Shown here: positions 1 through 11,600 of the stretch, piece after piece
Numbering within the stretch: the stretch's first letter is position 1
Layout: each line of letters opens with the position of its first letter
Assembly: GCA_963377175.1 (NCBI GenBank)
Contig: CAUJNA010001591.1
Location: 190,001 to 254,000 of the forward strand
Direction of reading: 5' to 3'
Length of the DNA stretch: 64,000 nucleotides
From: Effrenium voratum
Taxonomy: Eukaryota; Sar; Dinophyceae; Suessiales; Symbiodiniaceae
Notes under the pieces: generated by a model
Database searches by the model: none
Told to the model about the DNA's origin: nothing
What the model saw: only the letters and a program-made list of their open reading frames with translations
Position numbers and translations under genes: made by a program

Positions 1-257
1 GCCTCAGCGGTCTCATTCCGGCTGTTTTTGCTGTTTCCGGCAAATTTATGTGACTTCGGTTGAAATTTGACGCATTTCGGATTCCGGCTGAAATATCCGC
101 CGAAAGAGTTTCTAGGTACTCTGAAATACTCCAAAGATTCAGTTAGGCTAAGACAACAAACAGCTACTTTTTCTTTAAAAAAAAACAAACCAAAACAAGA
201 GCTAAAGCCATGCGAATTTGTTGGGGGGGGGTTCTGAGGTGTCGGACACCTCTGCAG
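1..257 (+). other. Intron sequence before the first PPR exon
   Basis: AT-rich, with an A-run near 178. No exon or repeat family is recognised. Confidence 0.5.
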
Positions 258-356
258 GTGCTCTTCGGCGCCTTCGCGGACGCGTGCATCCGCTGCGGAA
301 ACCTCAAGCTGCTGTGGCAGCGCTTCGAGCTGTTGAAGCAGAAGGACCTCACCCAG
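258..356 (+). CDS. PPR gene exon 1 in window (33 aa)
   Basis: It reads [20 protein letters not shown] and then a second helix ending in KQKDLTQ, which is typical PPR helix A and B sequence. It follows a CAG acceptor and ends at a GC donor (GCGAGA). The phase is 0 on both sides. Confidence 0.8.
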
Positions 357-3300
357 GCGAGAACAAAAAGAAACGCGAAAAGCGGCCCATGGTGTTTTTT
401 TTGGGACCCCAGAATAAATCAAGGATCTGTTTTTGTTTTTTGTATATTCCCGTAGGGCTGTTTTGGCTCTCCAAAAGTGGCCTGATTCCAACTACCCCAT
501 AATCAACCAACCAGTTTATTAATATGGGGGGTGCTTCTCCCTGGGTGAAATGTGGGGACTCACGGAGGGGCAGGGCTTTTTAAAGTTCGGGGGGTGGTCA
601 GATTCTCTCCAATAAACCCAGGGACACCCGACACCCGCCTATGAATAAGTTGATTAATATGGGGTCGACATGACTGTGGATGGTTGCGAAAACACAAAAG
701 TGGTGCAGGATTTCGTCCATACACAGTAGGACCGTTGGTGCACTTGAACTTCAAAGCTCGCAAGAAGCAGTCGCACCAGGAGTTTGGTGTCGTGTTGAAA
801 TCCGCCCAAAAATTGGAGATGGATGAGGTAGGCCAAGCTTGTCCTAGAAACAGTGGCAAAACACCACCCCTGTCGCACGAAATTACGTCGTTCACTCCAT
901 GAGTTCCTATGTGATGACTCAAGTTCGGACTCCAATAGCCAATCCACGCATGAATTGAGAAATTGATATCAGGACACCCTTGTTGGATTTCAATCCGTTG
1001 TTCTAGAGGGTAAAATGGAACACCACCCAACCTCCAAGCCATCAATCCAACCCGTACAGGGGAGTTAACGACTGTGAAATTCAAAGGGAGCCCCTCAAAA
1101 GTGGTTTGTGGACAGTCCGTGAAAAGATGATGCCCACCATTTCGGGTCCCCTATTCCAATCTAGTCGTTGGATGTCCGAAGTTCGTCATCGTCACTTTTA
1201 GCGGGGCATCTGGGGGCAGCTATGTCAAGCGGATCCAGTTTCTCCAGGTCTCCGGCCCCACCTACGGCAGCATGATGAAGGCCTTTGGCCAGGCTCAGGA
1301 CGTGTCCACGGCCGCTGGTCTCAGACTCTCAGATCGCGGTTCGGTCAACACATCGGGCGTTAAAAACCAACCCTTGGGTTTTTTTGGTTGCACGCAAACC
1401 AATTGCCAAGGGTCTGGTCTGTTTTTGCGGGTTTATTTCCCAACCCTAGGGTTTTTTGGTGGCGTGCAAACCAATTGCCACGGGTCTGGTCTGTTTTTGA
1501 GGGTGCCCTTGTTCGTTGGTTTTGAAGGTAAACCAAATGGAAGCTAAACCAGGTTTGGGGGTCGCCGAACAAACGTGATACACCTATATTGGGGGGTATG
1601 GGGAGAGTCTCTGAACTGATGTCCACAGCTAGCCTTCGCATCTCTTGACCGCTATGCAGGGTGTTGAGCCTGCATCGGACAGTCCGAGGCTCTTTGGTTG
1701 GACTAAACCAGGAAACAGCTTGAGTCTTGAGTCCGCTAATCGGTGGGGACCATATGAATGAGGCCTGAAGCGCTTGTCCTAGCAGCAGTGGAGACTTAAG
1801 CTTTCGGATGAGATGGTAAATGACACCGCATCCTTCTTAGATACTCTCAGGGAACCCACATCCAGCCACTTGCTGTAGCGACTAGGGAAAGCCTCTCCTC
1901 GGAATAAACACACACCTTTGGACTCTAATTACCTGCAGATAAACACGGAGCCCAACAAACAAGTTCGTGTGTGCTGAGCACCCTCCTTGGTGATCCCTGT
2001 TTAAGGCCGGGCTTTCTTTCGGGGTATGGGAGTTGGCCAAGTCACAATTGGGGTTCCTTTGCATTTTCCGTCCATCTTTGCGCGTTGGGTGCCAAATGGT
2101 AAAATACTGGGGGGCAAGTTCCTTCTCTGAGTTTGCTCCAAGTAGCGGTTTGGATGGGTGTTCTGGAGGCTAGGGCCTGGTTTCCAACTTGGGCTTGTCT
2201 TAAGTTTGGGACCCTCCCAAATTGGTGGTGTTCCTTTTATGTTCCCTTTTAAAACCAACCGAAAGCAGGTTCCCAAAAAAACCGCGAGGCCCATGTACAC
2301 CATTTGCAAGCTTCAAATGTCCAAATTCTTCAAACCAGCGGGTGAGACTGGTGGGCACTGTTCCCTTTAACACCAACGGGGCTTCCCCAAGAAAGCCGCC
2401 AGGCCGCTTGTAAGCACTGCAAAAGCGAAAGCACCGGAGCCGTGAGGTGAAGGAGCTCTGGCGGCACATGACGACGAAGAAGGTGAAGCTCACTGCTGTC
2501 ACCTTGGGCTGCATGGTGGAGGCGCTACCCATTGGATCATGGCTGGGGAGGGAGGGGAGGGAGGGGAGGGGGAGGGAGCCCAAACAAGCCCCAGAATAAG
2601 GCTGTAGTAAGGGCTTAATAAGAGCTTATTATTGTTTGGGCTCCCTCCCCTCCCCTCCCTCCCCCGCAGTCCCCATGATTGGACGTCCAAAAGGAAATCG
2701 ACGGGGGGCTCCACGGGAAAACCAGACGTACACCCAGTGGCGCAGGTGAAGAGCCTTCGGTGTGTTTGTTGAGGGGGGCTTCCCTTTAAGCAATCAACAT
2801 CCAAAAACAAGCTTTTACCACTGGCAGTTTGTTTTTTGTTTTTCCGCTTTTCTTGGTCGCTTTTTGGTTCGACAAAGGAAGGTTTGCAGGGGGGTCGAAG
2901 ACCAACGAAAGTCTTGACCAGCCTCCAGTTTCCTCAAAGAAGGGCCTTAAGGTTCTCGATTCTAGTTCAAAAGCTTCCCTTTAAGGGACCCAGTTTGAGT
3001 GCAGGCTTTGGTCACGAATCACCACGTCAGCGATGCCTGGCGTATCGTGCGGGCGCTCAGCGGGCCATGGGGCAAGCTGAAAATTTTGGGTCCCAAGTTT
3101 GGCCTGTGTCCTGCTTGTGACTTCCCCAAAATTAGCTTTGTTTTTTTGCTTTTTTGGGGTCCCTTTGTTTTCCACTAACCAGGCAAAAACGATATTTTGT
3201 TGCTGGGAGGTGAGACTTGGGCTTGTCTAAGCCTTGTGACCATCTTGACAAAGTCGATCTTTCGTTTGGGGCGCTCATCTTTTTTTGTCCAGTTGAGCAC

Positions 3301-6300
3301 CACAGAATTGCACCACCACCCCAAGCCTCCGGGAAAACAGAGATTAATGACCCATCATGCGGTGATGGGCAAGGTTCGACCTGTTTTGTTTGAGGATTTT
3401 AGTGCGGGCCTGCGTATACACCTTATAATTGATCACCGTTTCAGTACTGTAAGTTATCTTCGAATTGGTCGGAAGCCCATACTAATCAGGGGTGGCTCAC
3501 CCTTTAGTCATTTTCGAAGGAATCTCCTAGATCAATGGGATGTAGTGTCAGCGCCTTAGATACATGTATAGGGAAATATTTTGGGCACATTGACGTTTAG
3601 GTAGGCATGTTTGTTTGCCATGTTAGTTGGTGGGTTTCTCTTCGAATTCCAGCAAGCGCAAACGGCTGTCGTGGTTTCAACTGGCCTTAGTTCTTGGCTC
3701 CGGAAATTCGTGACTCGGACATTTGTTGGGAGTTTGGAGGGACCCTGCTTTTTCAACCCTCAATGCTGTGTTTGGGGCCCACAAACCAAAAGGTAACATG
3801 GAGGACGAAAATCCGTTGCTTGGGGCTTAAAACTTGGTGGCTCCCAGCCATCCCCTTAGCCTTTTAGCCTTTTAGCTGTTTAGTGTTTAGTGGTTGGATT
3901 TCCGAATTTAACCCACTAAAAGTTAATGACCTTTGGCTGGGGATCTGAAAACGAACGGCCCAGAAAACCAGGACCCAGAATCTTTCAGCCCAGGTGAATG
4001 ATACCTGGCTCAAGGAAGATCAACGCGTGCGGAGCCCAGAGCCCCGGTCCTGCGACGGGGAACACCTCCAAAACGGGTACCGCTCGCTCCCTGGGTCTAA
4101 AAAGGAACTTGATCCTGTTTGGGACGACCATGTTCTTACCTCTTAAAAACACAACTTTTCAACTTGTTGGGGTTACATGGGCTATATGTCTGTAAAAGAT
4201 TAACTTCCCCAGGGCCTGGATTTTTAAGGGGTAAGTGTTAGTTGGCAAACCAAATGCTCGGACTTGTTTTTGCCCAAGCTCCTGGAAGCGAGGGAAGATG
4301 TTCGGCCACTTCCTGTACCAAGAAAGCTCGCCTTAGTGACCAGATAGCCATCCCCACCTTGCTTCCATTTGCTTAAGTTCTTTTGTTGCTATTTTCCCCT
4401 GTTGGTTTTAAAGGGAATCTATGACTACTGGAAGTTGTCCAGGGGGCTTAATCAAATGGAAGTTTGGAAGTGCAGAAGTGGCGTTCCATGCCAGTAGAGC
4501 CGGCGAAGCCGGCGGAAGTGTCAAGAATAGGAGAACCATAGTTCGCTTTCTCAGGGGTCCCTATGACACTATGTTTCCCTTTTTGGTGGGTTTAAACGAC
4601 AGTAAACTCTTGTTCTACCCGAAACGGGTGTCCTGCATAATGTTGCTCACTTCCTGAGTTCATGAGCTTTAAACTTTTTGGGAAGACCATTTTAGTGGTA
4701 AATATAAAAAACATGGTTTCTTGTTTTGGGCCATCTCAGCCAGTGAGTCTGAGGACCTTGTCAACACTGTGATTTACTCCACCATCGTCAAGGGCTTCAC
4801 CATGTCCCGGCAGCACGACAAGGCGCGCTCGTTGCGAGCCGCGTCTCGAGGTCGCTCAGCGAGGGGGCAGAATGAAATCTGGCGAGCTCACCTACAAGCG
4901 CATGAAGGTCCTTTTCTTAGGGATCCCATACTTGAGGTCTTGGCATGGTGGAATTTGCAGCTTGAGTGGCTGTGTGTTTTTTGAGGGAGCCCTTTGCAGG
5001 TTGGCTTAACAAAAAGAGCAGAAGAACAGCTACAAAACGGAACCCTCCTTATTTTGACACATACCCATGTGATAACAATTCTGAATAGGGAACCCGAAGT
5101 GGTTGGTGGTTGCATAAATCCAGCGGTGCAAATGATCACCAAAGAGTTCAAGTATGTAGAAATCCGATCAGCGCCTCAGTTCCGAATTTCCCCAGGAGGA
5201 TTGTCAGTTTTCCCACGGTCCAGATCTCCACCTCAAACCTGCCACAAGACAACAGAGAACGGCCGGAAATATATATATATATATATGTGTGTATGTATAT
5301 ATATATATGTTTTACAACTGGTATTTGTTCATTGCACATTCGCGGGGTTAAACCATTAAGCAGACATATCCAAGTAAATGATGCCCCCAAAGCAGTGCCT
5401 GATTTCAATTCACCTCCCCAGAATAATTGTTTTTTCGAGCATCCTCAAGTGAATCCCAGATGATGAATTCATCAAATGTGGGTTGGACCGGGTTGTTTCG
5501 TTCCTGGGTTCAACATTAAGCAGGCTCGCTCCGAACTTGTAAAAGCTGATCGACGCCTGAAAATTGAACGGGTTCTTCTCTTGTACCGTTGTACCAGGAC
5601 CCATAGTTTGACCCTTGACTCCGTGTGCTGCGTTTGCAACTTGTTTTTTGGGAACCAAATTGAAATCAGCGGGTGTTTATGTCCTTGCAAACTGGCCGGA
5701 CACACTAATTAATGTTGACCATCAACCTGCAGGCAGATGAACGGGGCGGGCGTCTGTTTCCAGAATGTGAAAGAGTCCCTCTAAAAGGCCTTGCTTCCTG
5801 TAATGTTCCATCAAACTGACCGTTCAAGGACACCTATGCCAGTTTTCTACTGGTTGATTCCCCATTCTTTTCAACCATCGTTCTTTCCAAAAACCGGATC
5901 CGTTCTCCCTGGGTTTCCGGAGGTTTTCTAGAAAGATTTGGATCCCTGGAAAGAATGGAAATAGAAGGCACCTCTAGAAGCTTCCCTTTCGAGCAAGTTA
6001 TGCGGCCGTGGGTCAACACCAGTGGTACCATTTTGGGGTAGGTGCACCACCCATTTCAGAACCTATAATAGTCAGGATTGGGATGTTCACTGGGGGTACG
6101 GGGTTGTGACCCATAGCCATGTTTTTGCCGATCGTCAACTCCGGCGCTTCCAGCTGGACCTGCGCAGGTTGTGGCCATCTACAAGGAGATGAAGGCCGGG
6201 CGATCTTTGCGCGGGCCAAGCGGCCCTCACTGAGCATACCATGACTGACCTTTTCGGGATTCGGTATTTCAGGCTTTGGAATTATGGTAGGGGGAAACCA

Positions 6301-8635
6301 AAGGCGAAACCAAAGGAACAGATGATGGGTATCTACTACAACAAAGCCAACTAACTGTGAGTGCTCATAGTTTGTGCCATCAAACCAGCTCCCTGGTCTT
6401 GAACTTGTGTTGAGGAGGGTGTTTCCGTGAAACTTCAAGCGAGCACGCCAATAGAGAAATGAGGCAACTACTGAAAGGGTTGCTATGTAGGGAACCAAGA
6501 CGTGTAAGTCTGCCTTGAAAAATCCAACAAATAGACTTGTTTTTGAGACAGGGGACGGGGAATGGCCTGGGTGCTACCTTGTTCTATATCCCCCCAAGCA
6601 CACAAAAAGGGCATGGGCAATGCGTAAAACAAACCCAGACGCCGTTGAAGCCACCGAGAGTCTCGGGCCGGTTGAATCCAGGAGCGTGGCATCGCCTGCA
6701 ACACCATTACCTTCAACACCATGCTCAACGCCTTGGCGCGCCGGGAGCCCCAGATGGCCCAGCGTTTTTGGATGTTTTCGGCCCCTGGAAACTCGGTGGC
6801 TAAGCCAGCCATTCGGTTCCTTAGCTTTTTAGCCTTTTGGTGTTTGGTGGTTGGATATCCGTATTTAACCCCAATAAAATTTAAACTTTTAGCAGGGGAT
6901 CTGAGAGCAGCCCAGTAAAACGAGCTCATATGCCAAAAAGGTCGTAAGGCGATGGCCCAAAACATCGAATCGGTTTCGGCTTCCCGGTTCCGAGCCGCAG
7001 CTTTCGACGAGTTCGGGGGGGCTGCCTGAGGCTGCGGCATGATGCATGAAGTGCCGCGTCTCCTGGAGGTGGGACCCGATGAATTCGGACGCGTTTGGGT
7101 TGGTGGGCTCCATTTGACAGACTTCCCAGCGGAATAAGGGGTAGTTTCTTTGTAAAGAGACATGCCCCTAGGTCTCTGTTTGCCTCGGGGTGATTTCAAC
7201 GGCTTTTGGTCGCCCGCTGAAAGTGAGCTTCCTGTTGGGTCATGTTTCAGGGGGAAACGTTGGGAGGAACCACAAGCAGAAGGAGCAGTCTTGCTGCGAG
7301 CTTCAAAAAGGCCTCAGCTCTGCCCTTGCTGCCCTTGCTGATTCATAGCTCACCCAATCTTGCCTGAGCCAGCTCCTCTTGCAAAGGACCGATCTGCCAA
7401 TCACAAGACCACGCTTTTTGCAGAAAACTCACAGTGCGGCCTCAGGTCTCCCGAGCGAACTTGCTGCCAACAGCCCCCTCTCTGCGGCGTGGTCCACCGG
7501 ATCCAACTCTCGGCCATCTTCAGCCACAACCAGTGATTCCATGTCCTTGTGGGTAAACAAGCGAACCACCATGAACCACCCTTTAGCCAAATGAACCATG
7601 GCTCTGGCAACTGGGATCCACTAAAGTAGGGCTAGCACATTGTTGAACGCAATTCTTTGGCTTCCTTGTCCAAGGTACCATTTGTCTACCCTTGTGCCAG
7701 ACATTTCGGAGAAGCAGTGCAGATCTCTCTCGTGCCAGCCGGTCACAATTTACTTGCATATTATTTTAGAGGGACATTGCAGAACTCACGAAATTTACAA
7801 AACAGGAGGAGCATTGGGACGCCAGCCCGAGGCTTTCCTTGGAGACAAACCCAACGGAGCATCTTGTTTGAGGGGGTGTAACACAAATCGCCGGACACCT
7901 CTCAGGTCCCCTTCAAGTCTTAAGCCTTGGTTACAGATTGGACATTTCTCGCCCTGTGGACTGCACGCGCTCGGACACTGAAAAAAAACACATGCCGCAG
8001 CCCTGTCCGCGTTGATGGCAGCGAACGGATTTGACAGGCGCACTCCCGTGGAATGTATCGCGCCGCGCGATTGGCAGTCAACATCGTGACGTCAAAGTGC
8101 ACCTCCAAATATGCGGTGGCCGAATTGCTGGACCCTTCGGATTGACGTCCACCCACAAAAGCCTGCAGGTCCCTTCTGACGCCTGAAACCAGTGAGTCGG
8201 CGGAGGGGGTCTGGGTCTTTTTGCAACACTTAGACACTTTGCCCAGCGATTGATCAAGTTGTCCATTGAATGAAGACATCCATAAACAAGTCGATCAGCT
8301 TGGCTTGCTTTTGGCAGACGACCCCAGTTTGCTGACCAACCCCTTGATTGAAAATGAAACAAATCTTGCCACTCCTCCGAGGGGCCGGCTTTTTCTTGGT
8401 TTCCTTCAAAGCGGTGAGTAGAAAATACCCGTCGTCATCTGCCACAGTCGAAATACACTGTTCCCAATGTCGTGAACATGAGACTTTGTTGGAACCTACC
8501 CAACGCTATGTTCCTCAAGAAGTCCCACATCCGCCAATGCACAATGAGCTGATAGCGGTCTGATATTTTTGGACAGAGTGCGGCAACCAACACCTTTCAG
8601 TGGGAGTGATCCATCAAAGTCATAGAGTACCACCT

Positions 8636-8666
<31 letters not shown>

Positions 8667-11600
8667 GCTGACCGGTGAACGCACACGATCCGCAAACCGG
8701 CACGCTGAGGATGTCCCTCTTTTGGACACCTCTGCTTGAGGTCCCTTTTCAATTGTTTGTGTCTTGCTTTTGGTGAGCGTTTTACAATCCTTTTTCTATC
8801 AAAGCAATCAAGTTTCCAATTGTAGTTGCACTCCAAGATAGTGTCCACTGCTCCAAACCACTACCCCCAAAGTTTAATCTAGGTCCCCCACTAGTGCTCT
8901 TTTACCCTTTTTTTGGGGAGGCTTCCCCTACTAAACTAGACTCCAGAAAAAAGTTGGCACCCCTATTCTAACCTCTCTACTGGAGGACCTAGCTATATAG
9001 CAGTGTGGGCTGGTTTCCCATGATGCCATACAACTGGTTGATTAACTCGTGAGCTCCTAGTAATGGACCTGGTATACAGCCACCGCAATGCTGCTATCCC
9101 CCCCCCCCCCTCGGTTTTCCCTGTGGACATCCCCCGTCAAACACCCGCCCCTGGCCAGGACATGCGCGACAGCGACCCGCCGGTGCATCCAGACATTGTC
9201 ACCTACTCCACCATTGTAAAGGCTGGGGAAAGGAGCCAAGCAGCTTTGGTTTTTGTAAAGTTGTGCTTGGAATGCTAGACTTACGAAACTCCAGGGAGCA
9301 ACCATGTTCGGAGGTTTGGCTGACCGTGCATGGGGCATCGGGACCCACCCCTTCAAACTAAAATTGGACCTTCAAAATGAAGGGGGAGGGAGTTCTATGG
9401 CGAGCTTACGCGGAGGCAAAACGAGCTCACAATGATGTGGGTTCGCTACTTGGGTGTTCCCCGTTTCACTTGTTGACAGTTGTTGCAGTTACTGTGAAAT
9501 TTGGAGATTTGCAAATAGTCCCTTTTGTGGGGTGAGAACTTGAAAATGGAGCAGGGGACCGCACAGCCGCTTTCGTTAAGATCCAGGGGGTCTTGGTATG
9601 ATGTTGACGCCTGTTTGGGGAACAGAAGGGCCCGCCATGGGGCCTGCGTTTGTGAAATACCTGGAAAAATCAGAACCGCACGCATCAGTACACCATTCCA
9701 ATGTACTCTGGAAAAGGACATGTGACCCAAACCTTGAGAAAACCAACAAAAACACAAACACCCCGAGAAAGCCTAAACCCCCCCCCAAAAAAAAAGCAAC
9801 CCCCTGGGGGAAATGACCAGTACCTCCCAGGTTTGTTTGTTTTTTTTTTTTAAGGGGGGGTTCTCGAAGTTTTTCCACTTCCCTTATTGTCCCCTCAGTG
9901 TTTTCCGATTATTTCTTTCATATTATCTCCCAGCATTCCATTATATAGCATTCCCTTACCATTGTCTGAGAATTCTCTTAAAAGTCATATTATGTCCTTG
10001 AATATTCCCCCATCCTTGCCATATTCCTTTAGTATTCTCTTGCCCCTAGTATTCTCTCAGCACTCCCCAGTATTCCTTTAATATTCCTCAATATTCCCCT
10101 AGTATGTTCCTAATATTGACAATACTTCCCTAGTGTTCCCTTAATATTCCCCTACCCCTTAGTATTCTCTATTCTTTTAGCATTATCTCACCCCTAGTAG
10201 TTGTATTCTCCTAGTATTCCCCTAATATTGCCCTAGTAGTCCTTAGTATTTTCTTGGAATACCCCTAGCATTCTCCCAATATTCCCCCAGTAACCCGAGC
10301 ATTCCTTAGTATTCTCTTGGTTTATTCATAGTATTGCCTCCCTAGTATTCTCCTAGCATTTCCTCTTGTTATTCCCCTGGTATTCTCTTATTATCCCCTC
10401 GATGTTTCCCTAGTTCTTTGCGACTCAGAAACTGGAGCGCAGATGCAGGATACCAGGGGAAGTACAAAGGGGAATGGAGAATACTAGGGGAATATTTGGA
10501 GAATACTAGGGGCGCACCCAGAAAATATTAAGGAATACTGAACAGCATTAGGGGAATACTATGGAAATACAAATCTAGGGGTAAGGGAATGCTAAAGAAG
10601 TAGAGTACTATTAGAGGAATACTAGGGGAACACAACTCTGGGGGTAAGAGAATTCTACAGGAATGGGGAATAGCAGGGGAATGTTGAAGAAAAGGTAGGG
10701 AAGTACTAAGAAGCTGCTAAGGGGAATATTGAAGGAATATGTGGGGAACACTTGAACACTGAGAGAAGATTAGGCGTATGCCAAGACAATACAAAAGGAA
10801 TTTGGGGAATACCAGGAGAATACAGAGAAGATTATGAGGCAATATGCGTGGAATATTCGGGGAGTACCAGGAGAATACTAGGAGAATAATAAGGGAAATG
10901 CTAGGGGTATATATATATATATTAAGGGAGCACCAGGGGATCACAAAGGGTGAATACTAAAAAAACAGTGGGGGAGTACTGAAAAGCATACTTGGGAATA
11001 GTTACTAGGGGAACACTGAGGAGATACTAGAGGGTATAACAGGAGAGAACTAAAGGAACTTTCTGGGAATACCGAGGGGATGCAAGAAAATTATTGGGGA
11101 ACATAAGGGTATGCCAAGAAGATACCAAAGGCACACTGGGGGTAATGCTAGGGGCATAATTCTAGGAGGGTACTAATTAGGGGAATACTGAGGGAATTTT
11201 GAGGAAAGATGCTTGTGGGTGGTCTTCTCCAAAAATCACCAAAGACTGCATGTGCGAGAAAAGGTGCATCCATCTATGCCAAAGTGTAAAAACAGGCTGA
11301 TTTCAAAAACACAGGCCCCATGGCGGGCCGCTCTCTTGGGGAAAGGGGTTTTTATTGGGGGTTCTTCATTTCAGGAGACTCTGGGCTGCTGCATCGGGGC
11401 CATAGTGCAATTTCAGATAGTTGTTTTCCGCTCTACTGGTGACAATAGCGAGGCAGCCAATCGCGGGCCTGGCTTAGCATGATTCCGAGGATGCTGAGCG
11501 ACCGATGTTGGTTACATTTGTGCGTGGTGTGGTTGTGCCTTGGCTAGTAGGCATTTGTATGTATTTGTCGGTCGATCTGCAAGCAGTGCGGTTGGGGTTC

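Larger units (their letters stand above)
357..2446 (+). other. PPR introns 1 and 2 of the window
   Basis: Apart from the exon at 1,248-1,310 these hold F7 (672), an F2 fragment (1,161), the local duplication at 1,376-1,503 and GGTT/TTGGG-rich unique sequence. I see no other gene. Confidence 0.5.
3053..4753 (+). other. PPR intron interval with a probably missed microexon
   Basis: It holds F2 copy 1, F6 copy 1 and F8 copy 1. PPR spacing predicts an exon of about 21 nt or slightly more in here; I could not place it with confidence. Confidence 0.55.
4823..6167 (+). other. PPR intron with AT repeat, F5 and F4
   Basis: It holds the AT/GT microsatellite at 5,267, F5 copy 1 and F4 copy 1, the last ending 49 bases before the microexon at 6,168. 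No other gene is seen. Confidence 0.5.
7069..9158 (+). other. PPR intron, 2.1 kb
   Basis: It holds the CA repeat (8,642) and F1 copy 1 (8,879). The remainder shows no exon or known repeat. Confidence 0.5.

Noticed and set aside
6483..7199. 238-codon open frame on the minus strand
   Set aside because: It overlaps two well-supported PPR exons and an F2 element on the other strand, and has no recognisable domain.
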